64,000 bases of DNA from Lacticaseibacillus suibinensis (lineage in GTDB: Bacteria; Bacillota; Bacilli; Lactobacillales; Lactobacillaceae): positions 29,905-93,904 of the forward strand of contig NZ_RHOK01000012.1 in the NCBI RefSeq assembly GCF_003946175.1. The letters are read 5' to 3'. Below are positions 16,627 to 25,208 of this stretch, piece by piece. The translations under genes were made by a program, and so were the position numbers. The notes beneath the pieces are model-generated. The model was not told the origin of the DNA. It saw only the letters and a list, made by a program, of their open reading frames with translations, and did no database searches. Numbering within the stretch: the stretch's first letter is position 1; each line of letters opens with the position of its first letter.

Positions 16627-17646
16627 TTTCTCCGTCACCGTCGCATACCAATTTGGCTGCTGCTGCCATTGCCAAAACAGCGGCGTTTCCTGCAAATAAC
16701 CCGCCTGTTTTAATACTGCCAGCCACTGCCGCCGCACGGCTTCCAGCACCGCTTGATCTGGTATCAGCGGCGTGCGCACCTGCGAAAACTGCCGCCAAAA
16801 AGCCGCTTCGGCGGCTTTTTGAATCGGTGCGGTTTGAAACTGTAGCAACCACCAAGTGCGCAGCTGCCACTCTGGCAAAACCAGTCCCGGCAAATGCCGC
16901 TGCTGCTGATGCACCACCCACGGCACTCCGGCCACGTTCAACCCAAACCTAGCCGCCTGACCCTGCAGCGCCATGACCTTCGGCTCCCGAAAGCGTAGCC
17001 CAGCTTGCACGGCCTTGGCCTCAGCCACCAGCCGCTCGGCATAATCGAGGCGCCGCTGTTGCACCCGGTTAGGCCATTGCAGGCGCTGATCGATATGATC
17101 AGCGTGCAGCGTCCACTGACTCAGCACCCCCGCCTGCGGATCCAAGAATAATAATTGAAACCCGCCGGCGGTGTAGCGCAGAAATTTGGCCTGTTTTGCT
17201 GCCGGCCAGCGATCAAAATAGCGCGGCCCGGCAATCCAAATCACGACCAAATCGAGCTTAGCATAACCGGCAGTACGCTGCGCCAGCGCCTCAACGCTAA
17301 GCGGACTGCATTGATACTCCAAAACCGTGCGCTTGCCTTCCCGCAACCACACGACATCCGCCCGCTGCTTAATTGCTGGGTAGTAAACCTCTAACTCACT
17401 GCGATAACCGAACTGCTCACCCAACGCCGAGAGCCACTGCTTACCAAGCAAATGCGGTAAACTCTCAGGCTCACTGGCTGCACAGGGCGGCCCCAAATGA
17501 TAAAAATGGGCCGGCATCAACGCCCCATTGCGAATCCCTACAGGCCGCAAACACGCGGGACACACAAACCGCTCATGAAGTGCTTTAGCCTGCTGATGAT
17601 CCCGCAACGTCACCAACCGACCATTTTCTGCTTGGGCAACAAACAT
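16609..17646 (-). CDS. coiA: Competence protein CoiA-like
   Basis: This 345-residue protein starts MFVAQAENGRLVTLRDHQ and has the CoiA N-terminal region with a C-x2-C pair (FVCPACLRPV) and HFYHLG. A nuclease-like core follows: QRADVVWLREGKRTVLEYQC, with D, E and Q/C residues in the right order for a PD-(D/E)XK-type site. CoiA supports recombination of incoming DNA during natural transformation. ATG 17646 has GAGGTG six bases upstream; an in-frame GTG at 17661 is possible. It is convergent with ald, sharing 18 bases. It neighbours recA, a functional partner, although recA has its own promoter and terminator. Confidence 0.85.
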   Translation of the reverse strand: MFVAQAENGRLVTLRDHQQAKALHERFVCPACLRPVGIRNGALMPAHFYHLGPPCAASEPESLPHLLGKQWLSALGEQFGYRSELEVYYPAIKQRADVVWLREGKRTVLEYQCSPLSVEALAQRTAGYAKLDLVVIWIAGPRYFDRWPAAKQAKFLRYTAGGFQLLFLDPQAGVLSQWTLHADHIDQRLQWPNRVQQRRLDYAERLVAEAKAVQAGLRFREPKVMALQGQAARFGLNVAGVPWVVHQQQRHLPGLVLPEWQLRTWWLLQFQTAPIQKAAEAAFWRQFSQVRTPLIPDQAVLEAVRRQWLAVLKQAGYLQETPLFWQWQQQPNWYATVTEKLQQLR

Positions 17647-17803
17647 GCTCCTCACCTCACCCAAACATTACGCAAACAAGGTAGGCGCAGACGCTATGAA
17701 CTCTTCCTTGTGCCTGCACCGCGACAGCCAACCGACGCGCTCTTGTTTCTGGTCCTTGAATGAGCGCGTGACGTAGCGGTTTCGGCCGCCGGGCACGCTA
17801 AAA

Positions 17804-17826
17804 CCGCCAGCAACTTGCTGACGGCT
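17804..17826 (-). terminator. Rho-independent terminator after recA
   Basis: On the minus strand CCGTCAGCAA pairs with TTGCTGGCGG, one base in the loop and one wobble-type mismatch, followed by TTTTAG. Bases 17647-17803 hold the upstream region of coiA and no other gene that I can support. Confidence 0.7.
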
Positions 17827-17832
17827 AAAGGC

Positions 17833-18924
17833 TTACTTATCGATATCAAGGGTGGATGGGTCGGATTCTTCCGCTTCAGCCGGCGCTTCGTCAGCTTCGG
17901 GCTTCGGGAACAGCTTGTCTTGCAACTGCTTGCGCAACTTGTCGGTGACATCCTGATGGGCAATCAAGTAGTTGGCCGCATTGTCGGCCCCTTGCCCAAT
18001 CCGCTCGCCATCGTAAGAGTACCAAGAACCACTCTTCTCGACGATTTCGTTATCCACGCCCAAGTTGAGCATATCCGCCTCTGGCGAAATCCCGTGGCCA
18101 TAGCTCATCGTGGTTTCTACCGTCTTGAATGGCGGTGCCACCTTGTTCTTGGTTACTTTGATCTTGGTGATGTTACCCACGACATCCGTGCCGTTTTTAA
18201 CTTGCTGCGCGCGCCGCACCTCCAGCCGAATGGTGGAATAGAACTTCAAGGCGCGGCCACCAGGCGTGGTTTCTGGGTTGCCGAACATGACGCCGATTTT
18301 TTCCCGCAACTGGTTGATGAAAATCACAATCGTCTGCGTCTTGAAAATCGTGGACGTCAGCTTCCGCAGCGCCTGAGACATCATCCGGGCTTGCAGACCG
18401 ACATGGCTGTCACCGATTTCACCTTCAATTTCGGCTTGTGGCACCAAAGCGGCGACGGAATCGACGACGACGATGTTAACAGCCCCAGACTGAACCAAGG
18501 CATCAGCAATTTCCAATCCTTGTTCACCGGTATCTGGCTGCGATAACAGCAAGTCGTCGATGTTGACGCCCAGCGCTTCGGCATACTTAGGATCCAAGGC
18601 GTTTTCAGCATCGATATACGCCGCCGTGCCGCCATTTTTCTGGACACTGGCAACGGCTTGCAGGGCAATGGTGGTTTTCCCTGAACTTTCAGGGCCATAA
18701 ATCTCGATGACCCGGCCTTTCGGAAAACCACCGACGCCCAGCGCCAAATCCAAAGATAAGATACCGGTGGAAACCACCGCAACATTCGTGAGCGACTTGT
18801 CGCCCATCTTCATCACGGCGCCATCACCGAATTGTTTCTTGATCTTCTTCAGCGCCGCATCCAGCGCCTGTTCGCGGGCGCCGCCATCCAGTGAGGTTTG
18901 CCCATTCGCAGATTTTTTAGCCAT
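17833..18924 (-). CDS. recA: Recombinase RecA
   Basis: This 363-residue protein is the DNA strand-exchange enzyme and SOS co-protease. Walker A is GPESSGKT (residues 77-84); Walker B is [13 protein letters not shown]; the L2-containing segment [26 protein letters not shown] is complete. The acidic C-terminus (about residues 335-363) is typical. It is a single gene with a clean terminator, a TATAAT -10 box and an SOS-type LexA box between -10 and -35. Confidence 0.98.
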   Translation of the reverse strand: MAKKSANGQTSLDGGAREQALDAALKKIKKQFGDGAVMKMGDKSLTNVAVVSTGILSLDLALGVGGFPKGRVIEIYGPESSGKTTIALQAVASVQKNGGTAAYIDAENALDPKYAEALGVNIDDLLLSQPDTGEQGLEIADALVQSGAVNIVVVDSVAALVPQAEIEGEIGDSHVGLQARMMSQALRKLTSTIFKTQTIVIFINQLREKIGVMFGNPETTPGGRALKFYSTIRLEVRRAQQVKNGTDVVGNITKIKVTKNKVAPPFKTVETTMSYGHGISPEADMLNLGVDNEIVEKSGSWYSYDGERIGQGADNAANYLIAHQDVTDKLRKQLQDKLFPKPEADEAPAEAEESDPSTLDIDK

Positions 18925-18957
18925 TGTTTTCGTCCTCTCTATCTCGTTGTCTGATTA

Positions 18958-18980
18958 ATTATACACCAAACGAATGTTCG
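18958..18980 (-). promoter_or_regulatory. recA promoter with SOS (LexA) box
   Basis: On the minus strand TATAAT lies at 18958-18963. The 14-base box at 18967-18980 reads CAAAC-GAAT-GTTCG on the plus strand, one arm mismatch from the Firmicutes LexA consensus CGAAC-N4-GTTCG. It occupies the -10/-35 spacer, where LexA binding would block the polymerase. Confidence 0.75.
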
Positions 18981-19047
18981 ATGCGACCCCTACCAATAAT
19001 TAAATTCGCAATTACCTGGTATTCACCTTTCATTGCTGCCCGGCTTT

Positions 19048-19092
19048 TTGCATTGATCCAACATGTGCGTTAAACTGGAACCCAAATTTGGG
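19048..19092 (+). promoter_or_regulatory. Promoter and palindrome upstream of the SemiSWEET gene
   Basis: TTGCAT (19048-19053) and TAAACT (19071-19076) are 17 bases apart. A perfect 12-base palindrome CCCAAATTTGGG (19081-19092) follows five bases after the -10, in the position of an operator. No known regulator was recognised. Confidence 0.5.
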
Positions 19093-19121
19093 GGACAAGC
19101 AAACGCAGAAAGGATGATTCA

Positions 19122-19436
19122 ATGCGTATCGACACAAGCAAGTACCCAGAAGGCCAAGACGCGGTTGATCCCAAGCGGGTCAAACGGTTAAAAATCCTCA
19201 GCCGCGTCGCCACCATTACCTGCATCTCCATGTACATCTCTTACATTCCGCAAATCATCGCCAACTTCTCTGGCAATCCAGTTTCACCACTGCAGCCGCT
19301 GGTCGCGATGATTAATGCGACGCTCTGGGTTGGCTACGGCTGGTTCAAAACATACAAAGACTGGCCTGTGATTATTTCTAATCTCCCAGGGATCGTCTTT
19401 GGGTTCATTACGGTCTTAACCGTCTACATTCACTAA
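19122..19436 (+). CDS. SemiSWEET-family small sugar transporter
   Basis: This 104-residue protein has three hydrophobic helices and the PQ-loop motif SYIPQIIANFSGNP of SemiSWEET proteins. Such proteins form dimers that let small sugars cross the membrane down their gradient. A charged N-terminal 25-residue tail precedes the first helix. It is a single gene between a promoter with a palindrome and a strong terminator. The transported sugar is unknown. Confidence 0.85.
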   Translation: MRIDTSKYPEGQDAVDPKRVKRLKILSRVATITCISMYISYIPQIIANFSGNPVSPLQPLVAMINATLWVGYGWFKTYKDWPVIISNLPGIVFGFITVLTVYIH

Positions 19437-19440
19437 ACGC

Positions 19441-19482
19441 AAACGGGCAATCAACGCAGCGGCGCTGATTGCCCGTTTTTTT
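19441..19482. terminator. Bidirectional terminator between SemiSWEET and lipid kinase genes
   Basis: ACGGGCAATCA pairs with TGATTGCCCGT, followed on the plus strand by seven T. The kinase gene ends at 19481, inside the T run. Confidence 0.85.
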
Positions 19483-20425
19483 ACTGAATGGGAAGCAACA
19501 TGGTTTGATCGACTTGCGTCAGCACCGCATGCACTGGGCTGGTGTACTCCTCACCGTCCAACTGAATATGTTCATGTGCGTCGGTACTGAATTCATAGCG
19601 GTTCGCCTTCACATGGCCAAGCTTGCGGTGCTCCGACTTACCGCTCAAAATTGCCATCAGCACTTGAATCAGCAACCGCCATTTCTCCTTGCGCACCAAG
19701 ACAAAACTAAGCTGATGCCAATCTTGAGCACGGTCTGGGAACAGGCGCAAACCGCCGCCTAAAAACGGATGGTTGGTGAAAACGCACAGGAAGGTGTTAT
19801 CAATCGTCACCGGCTGATCGATTTTCACCGTGGACCGGAAGGCTTTCTGGCTCACCACGGCACGTAAAATGTTGGCGGTGTATGAAAGCTGGCCCAAATG
19901 CACCTTGTTTAAGGCGGCCTTGCTGGTGGAATGATTGGTGTCGTACACGATACCGCCATCAACTCCGACGCCGAAGTTGTTCAAAAAGTACAAGGTGCCA
20001 TATTCCTCAGTTTCGGCCTTGCCGATGCGGGCGGCGTGCGGGCGAGCGGTTTTTAACGCCGCCACTGCAGCAAAGGGGTCCAAAGGAATGCCATGCGCCC
20101 GGGCGAAATCATTGCCGGTGCCATTAGGAATGTAACCGACTGGGATATCCCCTTGCCCCAAAGCTTGCAAGCCGTTCACGACATCGTGCAAAGTGCCATC
20201 CCCGCCAATCACCACCACGAGGGGCTTGACGCTGGCCGCCTCGACTTTGGCTACCACGGCAGCGACGGCATCGCGGGCATCACCGGGTTGCTTCGTATAA
20301 GTGGTGGTGGCGAAGGTATACTGCTCGGCCAAAGCCGCCATCAGCGCTGGAATTTGTTTTTTCGTCCGCGCGTTGCCGGCATATTCATTAATAATTAATT
20401 CGATTTCTTCCACTTCGCACCCCAT
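19481..20425 (-). CDS. Diacylglycerol-kinase-family lipid kinase (YegS/DagK type)
   Basis: This 314-residue protein has the catalytic GGDGTLHDVVNGLQ (near residue 75) and GYIPNGTGNDFARAHGI motifs of the DagK/YegS family, which phosphorylate diacylglycerol or related lipids. The C-terminal beta domain is present with a GGGLRLFPD segment. The start is uncertain: ATG 20425 has no clear ribosome site, and the conserved LIINEYAGNA begins about ten residues in, so a slightly later start is possible. The lipid substrate is inferred. Confidence 0.82.
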   Translation of the reverse strand: MGCEVEEIELIINEYAGNARTKKQIPALMAALAEQYTFATTTYTKQPGDARDAVAAVVAKVEAASVKPLVVVIGGDGTLHDVVNGLQALGQGDIPVGYIPNGTGNDFARAHGIPLDPFAAVAALKTARPHAARIGKAETEEYGTLYFLNNFGVGVDGGIVYDTNHSTSKAALNKVHLGQLSYTANILRAVVSQKAFRSTVKIDQPVTIDNTFLCVFTNHPFLGGGLRLFPDRAQDWHQLSFVLVRKEKWRLLIQVLMAILSGKSEHRKLGHVKANRYEFSTDAHEHIQLDGEEYTSPVHAVLTQVDQTMLLPIQ

Positions 20426-20562
20426 ACTCTAACGACTGATTAAACATTAATGCTTAGATTATAGCAGAAAAATCATGGCCTATCGCAAGTTAAAGTTTCC
20501 GGTCAGCGGGCAGTTTTTCACCGCGCCACTGCTTGTGGTAAGCTAACGACGGAGATGAGACC

Positions 20563-21120
20563 ATGGCAAAAGCAAAAGCGACCATCGTGAAAACGACCAA
20601 AGTATTGGTGGGGACCATGCCGCTGACGCAAATCAACGTGACCACCATCATGAAACAAGCCGGCTTGCGGCGGCAAACCTTTTACGACTATTACCGAGAT
20701 AAATTCGATGTCCTCGGTGACATCTACCGCACCGAAATCGATGCCGATGTTTGGTACTGTGGGGATTACCGGCGCTGGCCGCAAACGGTACACGCGATGC
20801 TCACGTATTTTGATGCCAACCGTGACTTCTACCGGCAGGCGCTACAACTCGATGAGCAGAATGCGCCGGAAACTTACATTCGCGCCCACCTAGAAGAAAT
20901 GTGTCGCACCATTTTGCGCGATCTACAGCACGCCGAGCAACTCACCTTACCTGCTGACTACCAGCAGTTTCTCGCCGCGGCGATGGCCGATATGAGCTTA
21001 GGCGTGTTGCGCCGGTTCCTGTTGGCCACTCCGGCAGAACCGGTGGCGACAGTGGAGCGTCATCTGAGCACCTTGATCGCCGATAACCTGGCCGGGCTCA
21101 AAGCCCGCACCGGACACTAG
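20563..21120 (+). CDS. TetR/AcrR-family transcriptional regulator, DhaS-like
   Basis: This 185-residue protein has an N-terminal helix-turn-helix (TQINVTTIMKQAGLRRQTFYDYY), with the recognition helix ending in the typical TFYDYY. The C-terminal portion fits the DhaS-like group of TetR proteins, in which some members act as co-activators. It lies about 100 bases before an oxidoreductase-like gene on the same strand, which may be its target; this is proximity only. Ligand and operator are unknown. Confidence 0.82.
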   Translation: MAKAKATIVKTTKVLVGTMPLTQINVTTIMKQAGLRRQTFYDYYRDKFDVLGDIYRTEIDADVWYCGDYRRWPQTVHAMLTYFDANRDFYRQALQLDEQNAPETYIRAHLEEMCRTILRDLQHAEQLTLPADYQQFLAAAMADMSLGVLRRFLLATPAEPVATVERHLSTLIADNLAGLKARTGH

Positions 21121-21216
21121 GCTCATATTGTCCGCTTTGCTTACTTTAAATCAGTGTTACACTCTATTTGTCGTTAATCAAAACGCAGCTTTCTCTGCGT
21201 CAAAGGAGTGAAAAAT

Positions 21217-21858
21217 ATGAGTCATGTCTTAATCTTAGGTGCCAACGGGCAGATTGCTCGTTTGGCCGAACAGCAGTTGCTAAGTACCACCTCACACCAG
21301 TTGACCTTATTTTTGCGGCACGCGAGCCGCCTGCAGGTTCAAGACCCAAGCCGTGAAACGGTGATCGAAGGCAATGCCACCGACGTTGCTGCCCTCAAAG
21401 CGGCACTGACCGGAATCGATATTGTGTACGCCAACTTAGGCAATGCCCAGATTGAAAAGCAGGCCCAAAGCGTCGTCGCGGCGATGGACCAGGCCGGCGT
21501 CAAGCGCCTGATTTGGATTTCGACATTGGGGATTTACGATGAAGTGCCAGGCAAGTTTGGCGCTTGGAACCACGCCCAACTCGATGGCGGCTACCTTGAA
21601 CCTTATACTGCTGCCGCCAAGGTCATTGAGGATTCCGATTTGGCCTACACCATCATTCGGCCAGCTTGGCTGTCCAATAAGGATATTGTCAGCTACGAAA
21701 TCACGCACCGCCATGATGCCTTCAAAGGCACCGAGGTTTCGCGTAAGAGTATCGCCGATGTGGTCGTCAAGCTCATCGATGATCCCTCAAAGGCTCAACG
21801 TGATTCGCTGGGGGTCAATCAGCCCAATACCGATGGCGACAAGCCTTCGTTCTACTAA
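21217..21858 (+). CDS. NAD(P)-binding oxidoreductase, atypical SDR (NmrA/YwnB-like)
   Basis: This 213-residue protein has the nucleotide-binding motif LILGANGQIARLAEQQL at the N-terminus and TIIRPAWLSN in the C-terminal half, as in the NAD(P)H-binding SDR group that includes YwnB. The canonical YxxxK is not obvious, so it is atypical. ATG 21217 has AAGGAG eight bases upstream; a GTG at 21208 overlaps the ribosome site. Substrate is unknown. The TetR gene precedes it. Confidence 0.82.
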   Translation: MSHVLILGANGQIARLAEQQLLSTTSHQLTLFLRHASRLQVQDPSRETVIEGNATDVAALKAALTGIDIVYANLGNAQIEKQAQSVVAAMDQAGVKRLIWISTLGIYDEVPGKFGAWNHAQLDGGYLEPYTAAAKVIEDSDLAYTIIRPAWLSNKDIVSYEITHRHDAFKGTEVSRKSIADVVVKLIDDPSKAQRDSLGVNQPNTDGDKPSFY

Positions 21859-21868
21859 CTTTAAAGCA

Positions 21869-22037
21869 AGGACCGAGACCTCATTAGCGTTAATGATGGG
21901 TTCTCGACGATTTCAGAACAGTACGAGCCAAAATGCGACGCCCTAGCCGTATAAGCCAAGCGGCCTGCAAAACCGAAGTTCGGGTTTTACAGGCCGCTTG
22001 GCTTATACTCTGGGCTAAAACCGCATTTTGTCTCAGC
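21869..22037 (-). repeat. Dispersed repeat family B, copy 1 (long hairpin)
   Basis: The core hairpin at 21949-22008 has two 26-base arms (starting GTATAAGCCAAGCGGCCTG) that pair with a single mismatch around an 8-base loop. Outer arms AAAATGCG (21930-21937) and CGCATTTT (22022-22029) extend it. The flank from 21869 to 21929 matches the far side of copy 2. No T run follows, so it is not a simple terminator. Both strands of the hairpin give mirror-image translations, a sign that apparent frames here are not genes. Confidence 0.8.
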
Positions 22038-22119
22038 CTCTGGGTGGTCAAGGCGAGTTGCTTGACCTCCCTAGCGGATGCGGTAAACTGGCAGCCATCA
22101 CGCAAAGGAGGCGACATGA

Positions 22120-22773
22120 ATGACTCGCCCTGATTACACCGCACTCCTGCCTGGCGCGCTGCTCGCCGCAACGGCAGGGAGCTTAGATGGGTACACCTTT
22201 TTGCATCAAGGTGCCGTGTTTGCCGGCCTGCAAACCGGCAACTTGATTTTACTCGGCGTCCATCTCGGCGGCGGGCAGTGGGCTGAAGCCGCCCATTACG
22301 CCGGGGCGCTCCTGACCTTCATGCTCGGCACGGCGGTGGCACGCGGCATCCAGCACCGCTATCAAGGCGCTAGGCTAGACCGAGGAACCTTGATTTTGTG
22401 CTATGAGCTCTTGTTGATCAGTCTGGCCCTGCTGGTGACGCAGCTTGGTCCTCAGCCCCTGGTCACTTGGCTTTTAGCGGCGGCCGCGGCGGCGCAACTC
22501 CAAGAATTTCGCTCGCTCCATGGCGCGCCATTCACCTCGCTCATGATGACCGGTAATCTGCGGTTATTGGTTGAATCAGGCTACGACTGGCTGATCAGAC
22601 GCGAGCATCAAGCTAAGCGCCGCACCGTGGATATCCTGGTGATTTTGCTTAGCTTTGCTGCGGGTGCCGCAGCCGTGCAGGGTTTGTCGTTCATCCTTGG
22701 CCGTAGCGCCCTGGTTTTGGCTTTGGCGAGTTTAATGCTGGTCATCGCCACCGGCCACCGAAAAAAAGTTTGA
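22120..22773 (+). CDS. DUF1275 (YoaK) family membrane protein
   Basis: This 217-residue protein has about six hydrophobic helices and the family start PGALLAATAGSLDGYTFLHQGAVFAGLQTGNLILLG, with the characteristic G-x-x-D-G and TGN motifs. Function of the family is not established. AAAGGAGG lies nine bases before the ATG at 22120. The sequence from 21859 to here is taken up by repeat family B and the promoter region. Confidence 0.82.
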   Translation: MTRPDYTALLPGALLAATAGSLDGYTFLHQGAVFAGLQTGNLILLGVHLGGGQWAEAAHYAGALLTFMLGTAVARGIQHRYQGARLDRGTLILCYELLLISLALLVTQLGPQPLVTWLLAAAAAAQLQEFRSLHGAPFTSLMMTGNLRLLVESGYDWLIRREHQAKRRTVDILVILLSFAAGAAAVQGLSFILGRSALVLALASLMLVIATGHRKKV

Positions 22774-22831
22774 GCGGCCTCTTTTCAAACCGCACCGAAG
22801 ATGCTAAAGTAAGTCCAACATTAAAAAACGA

Positions 22832-23090
22832 AAAGAAAGTTCAGTAACCGCAGCTGCTCTGCCAGTGAATCGAGGCCAGTGGAAACTCGATCAGACCCCA
22901 ACTGCGGTGAATAACCCTTTCTTATGTTGCTACCCCAAATGGCTGCGGCCAAAGTAGGCGTAGCCGTGACCGGCCCGTTACCATCCGGAAACGCATGTTA
23001 GTGCGTGTTGAGGTGGTCTATTTTAGATAGGCAACTTGGGTGGTACCGCGAAAAGTCTTTCGTCCCTTGCTTAAGGGGACGAAGGGCTTT
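22832..23090 (+). promoter_or_regulatory. T-box riboswitch of asnA (Asn specifier)
   Basis: The T-box motif GGGTGGTACCGCG lies at 23038-23050. It is followed by a terminator stem with CGTCCC and GGGACG arms and a run of seven T ending near 23096. Stem I is bounded by AAGAAAG (22837-22845 region) and CTTTCTT; the specifier loop contains AGTAA opposite TGAATAACC. The triplet AAC (22913-22915) fits an asparagine specifier, read from the lower-helix side. Uncharged tRNA-Asn would favour readthrough into asnA. Confidence 0.88.
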
Positions 23091-23142
23091 TTTTGTGGCC
23101 ATCCCTGCTGGCTGTTGCGATTTTCAAAAGGAGTGCATTGAT

Positions 23143-24150
23143 ATGACTTTAATAATTCCAGACCACTATGATCCAAAGCTTTCAGTCAAAGAGACGGAAG
23201 CGGCCATTCGCTACATCCGGGAAACCTTCCAGGATGAATTCGGCCAGCAAATGGGCTTGCAGCGAATGTCGGCGCCGATGATGGTGGAACAAGCCACCGG
23301 GCTCAATGACAACCTTAACGGCGTGGAAAAACCGGTCAGCTTTACCATGCAAGCCCTGCCTGGGGAGCAGCTCGAAATTGTGCACTCCTTGGCCAAGTGG
23401 AAACGCATGGCCCTTTATCGTTACGGCTTCAAACGACACGAAGGCCTCTACACCAACATGAACGCCATTCGTAAGGATGAAGACCTCGACAACTTTCACT
23501 CCATCTATGTCGATCAATGGGACTGGGAAAAAATCATCACCAAAGAAGAACGCACCGAAGCGACGCTAAAGGCCACTGTTCGCCAAATCTTCAAGGTCAT
23601 CAAGCACATGGAAGATGAGGTTTGGTACAAATATCCTCAGGCCGTCCATCACTTACCGCAAGAAATTCACTTCCACACCACGCAAGAACTGGAAGACCGC
23701 TGGCCCGACAAAACCCCACAAGAGCGGGAAGCGGCGATTTGCCAGGAGGACGGTGCCGTTTTTCTGATGCAAATTGGCGGCCTACTCAAATCCGGCCAGC
23801 GCCATGATGGCCGCGCCCCTGACTACGACGACTGGACCTTGAACGGTGATCTCCTGTTCTGGTACGAACCCCTCCACCATGTAATGGAGCTGTCCAGCAT
23901 GGGCATCCGCGTCGATGAGGCGGCCATGCGCCGGCAGCTCAAAGCCGCACATGCTGAAGACCGGGCGCACCTACCGTTTCATGAGTTGCTACTGGCCGGC
24001 AAGCTGCCTTACACCATTGGCGGCGGCATTGGTCAATCCCGGCTGTGCATGTTGCTACTCGGCAAGGCGCATGTCGGCGAAGTGCAGGCTAGCGTTTGGC
24101 CGCAAGCCACGCTTGATGCCTGTCAGGAAGCGGGCATTCAGATTCTCTAG
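23143..24150 (+). CDS. asnA: Aspartate-ammonia ligase (asparagine synthetase A)
   Basis: This 335-residue enzyme makes asparagine from aspartate, ammonia and ATP. It resembles class II aminoacyl-tRNA synthetases and has the AsnA blocks [34 protein letters not shown] and [26 protein letters not shown] 23143 has AAGGAG nine bases upstream; the open frame extends back into the T-box and is not used. The T-box upstream makes expression respond to asparagine shortage. Confidence 0.95.
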   Translation: MTLIIPDHYDPKLSVKETEAAIRYIRETFQDEFGQQMGLQRMSAPMMVEQATGLNDNLNGVEKPVSFTMQALPGEQLEIVHSLAKWKRMALYRYGFKRHEGLYTNMNAIRKDEDLDNFHSIYVDQWDWEKIITKEERTEATLKATVRQIFKVIKHMEDEVWYKYPQAVHHLPQEIHFHTTQELEDRWPDKTPQEREAAICQEDGAVFLMQIGGLLKSGQRHDGRAPDYDDWTLNGDLLFWYEPLHHVMELSSMGIRVDEAAMRRQLKAAHAEDRAHLPFHELLLAGKLPYTIGGGIGQSRLCMLLLGKAHVGEVQASVWPQATLDACQEAGIQIL

Positions 24151-24165
24151 TTTGGCAGATGAAAA

Positions 24166-24197
24166 GAGCTGCTTCATTTACGAAGCAGCCCTTTTTG
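24166..24197 (+). terminator. Rho-independent terminator after asnA
   Basis: GCTGCTTC pairs with GAAGCAGC around a six-base loop, then CCTTTTT. Confidence 0.82.
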
Positions 24198-24216
24198 CAT
24201 GGATGCAGTTAAACCC

Positions 24217-24828
24217 TCATTGCGGAATTAGCACCCGATCATACGTCAACAACCGCGCCCTAAAGCCATCGTGTTCGTCGAAATGCAAAGCGTTTACCGC
24301 CACATTTTGCGGTGCGGCTAAGGCTTCCGGCGACAGATGCAAGGCTGCCGCCACCAAGGCGCGAATGGTCATACCATGGCTCACTGCCAGCACCGAGGCA
24401 GACGGCGCCGTGCGCTGCAGCATCGCGAGAAAATCCATGGCCCGGACGGTCAATTCGGCATAGCTTTCGGCATGCGGGGCATGCTTGCTGAAGTTGGCAT
24501 TGAACATGCCATGATAATCGAAGCTATCTGGGAATTGATGCCGGAACGGTTCCGGATCAAGCCCTTCCCAATCGCCGAAGCCCATTTCCACCAGCCGCGG
24601 ATCCTCATGTAACGGCATATGCTCGCCTGTCAGCAGCGCCGCCGTTTGCTTGGCGCGGGTCATCGTGCTGGTGTAAACCACATCGAACCGCTGCCAATCA
24701 AAAGCGCCGGCACACTGCTTGGCATAGGCAATGCCCGCCTCAGACAGGGGCACATCATCACCGTTCCCAGAGATGCGTTCCTGGTGATTGGACACGCTGA
24801 TGCTGTGACGCACAAGTACAAGTTCCAT
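24217..24828 (-). CDS. Histidine phosphatase family protein (phosphoglycerate mutase-like)
   Basis: This 203-residue protein begins MELVLVRHSISVSNHQERISG. The catalytic RH is present, though the usual RHG/RHGxT is RHS here. It has PLSEAGIAYAKQCA, YTSTMTRAKQTAALL (second arginine) and VLAVSHGMTIRALVAA (second histidine), so all key residues remain. Phosphatase or mutase activity on a small phosphoester is expected; substrate is unknown. It is the third gene of a likely minus-strand group with the next two entries. Confidence 0.85.
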   Translation of the reverse strand: MELVLVRHSISVSNHQERISGNGDDVPLSEAGIAYAKQCAGAFDWQRFDVVYTSTMTRAKQTAALLTGEHMPLHEDPRLVEMGFGDWEGLDPEPFRHQFPDSFDYHGMFNANFSKHAPHAESYAELTVRAMDFLAMLQRTAPSASVLAVSHGMTIRALVAAALHLSPEALAAPQNVAVNALHFDEHDGFRARLLTYDRVLIPQ

Positions 24829-24890
24829 TAAGTCATCCCTCCATTTGTAAGCAGTTTCAGGATACCATACTTTGCTTGCGCTGCGCCGGC

Positions 24891-25199
24891 TTAATCCTGG
24901 TCGGCCCCGGCTTTATCGACGAGTTCTGGATGGGAGGCTTGAAAATCCTTCCAAGTACTCATCGAAGTCGTGATGAACTTGTTGGTGTTCACATCCAGCA
25001 GCGTCACCTTGGTGCGGCGAGTCAAAAACAACGCAAACGCACCGGCACTAGCGACGGCAATAATCAGGAGCCACCACCAAGCGGTAAACAGCATGACGGC
25101 CAAATCAACAATGATGATGCCGGCGGTGAGTTGAAACGCCTTTTGGGTCTCGGCGCCAGCCTGCTGCGAATAATGATGTGTGGGGTCTAATGCGGTCAT
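24891..25199 (-). CDS. Small two-helix membrane protein, unknown
   Basis: This 102-residue protein has a polar N-terminus, two adjacent hydrophobic segments (about residues 24-43 and 45-58), and a C-terminal soluble tail rich in Thr, Asn and Lys. I do not recognise a family. ATG 25199 has GGAGGG four to nine bases upstream, and its ribosome site begins where the phosphatase gene ends, so the two are probably co-translated. Confidence 0.7.
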   Translation of the reverse strand: MTALDPTHHYSQQAGAETQKAFQLTAGIIIVDLAVMLFTAWWWLLIIAVASAGAFALFLTRRTKVTLLDVNTNKFITTSMSTWKDFQASHPELVDKAGADQD

Positions 25200-25208
25200 G
25201 TTACCCTC

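Noticed and set aside
17815..18546. 243-residue plus-strand frame opposite recA
   Set aside because: Antisense of recA, begins inside the recA terminator and lacks a ribosome site.
21890..22171. Open frames on both strands through the family B hairpin
   Set aside because: Their translations are mirror images (SQAACKT, LQAAWLI) produced by the palindrome, with no ribosome sites; they are not proteins.
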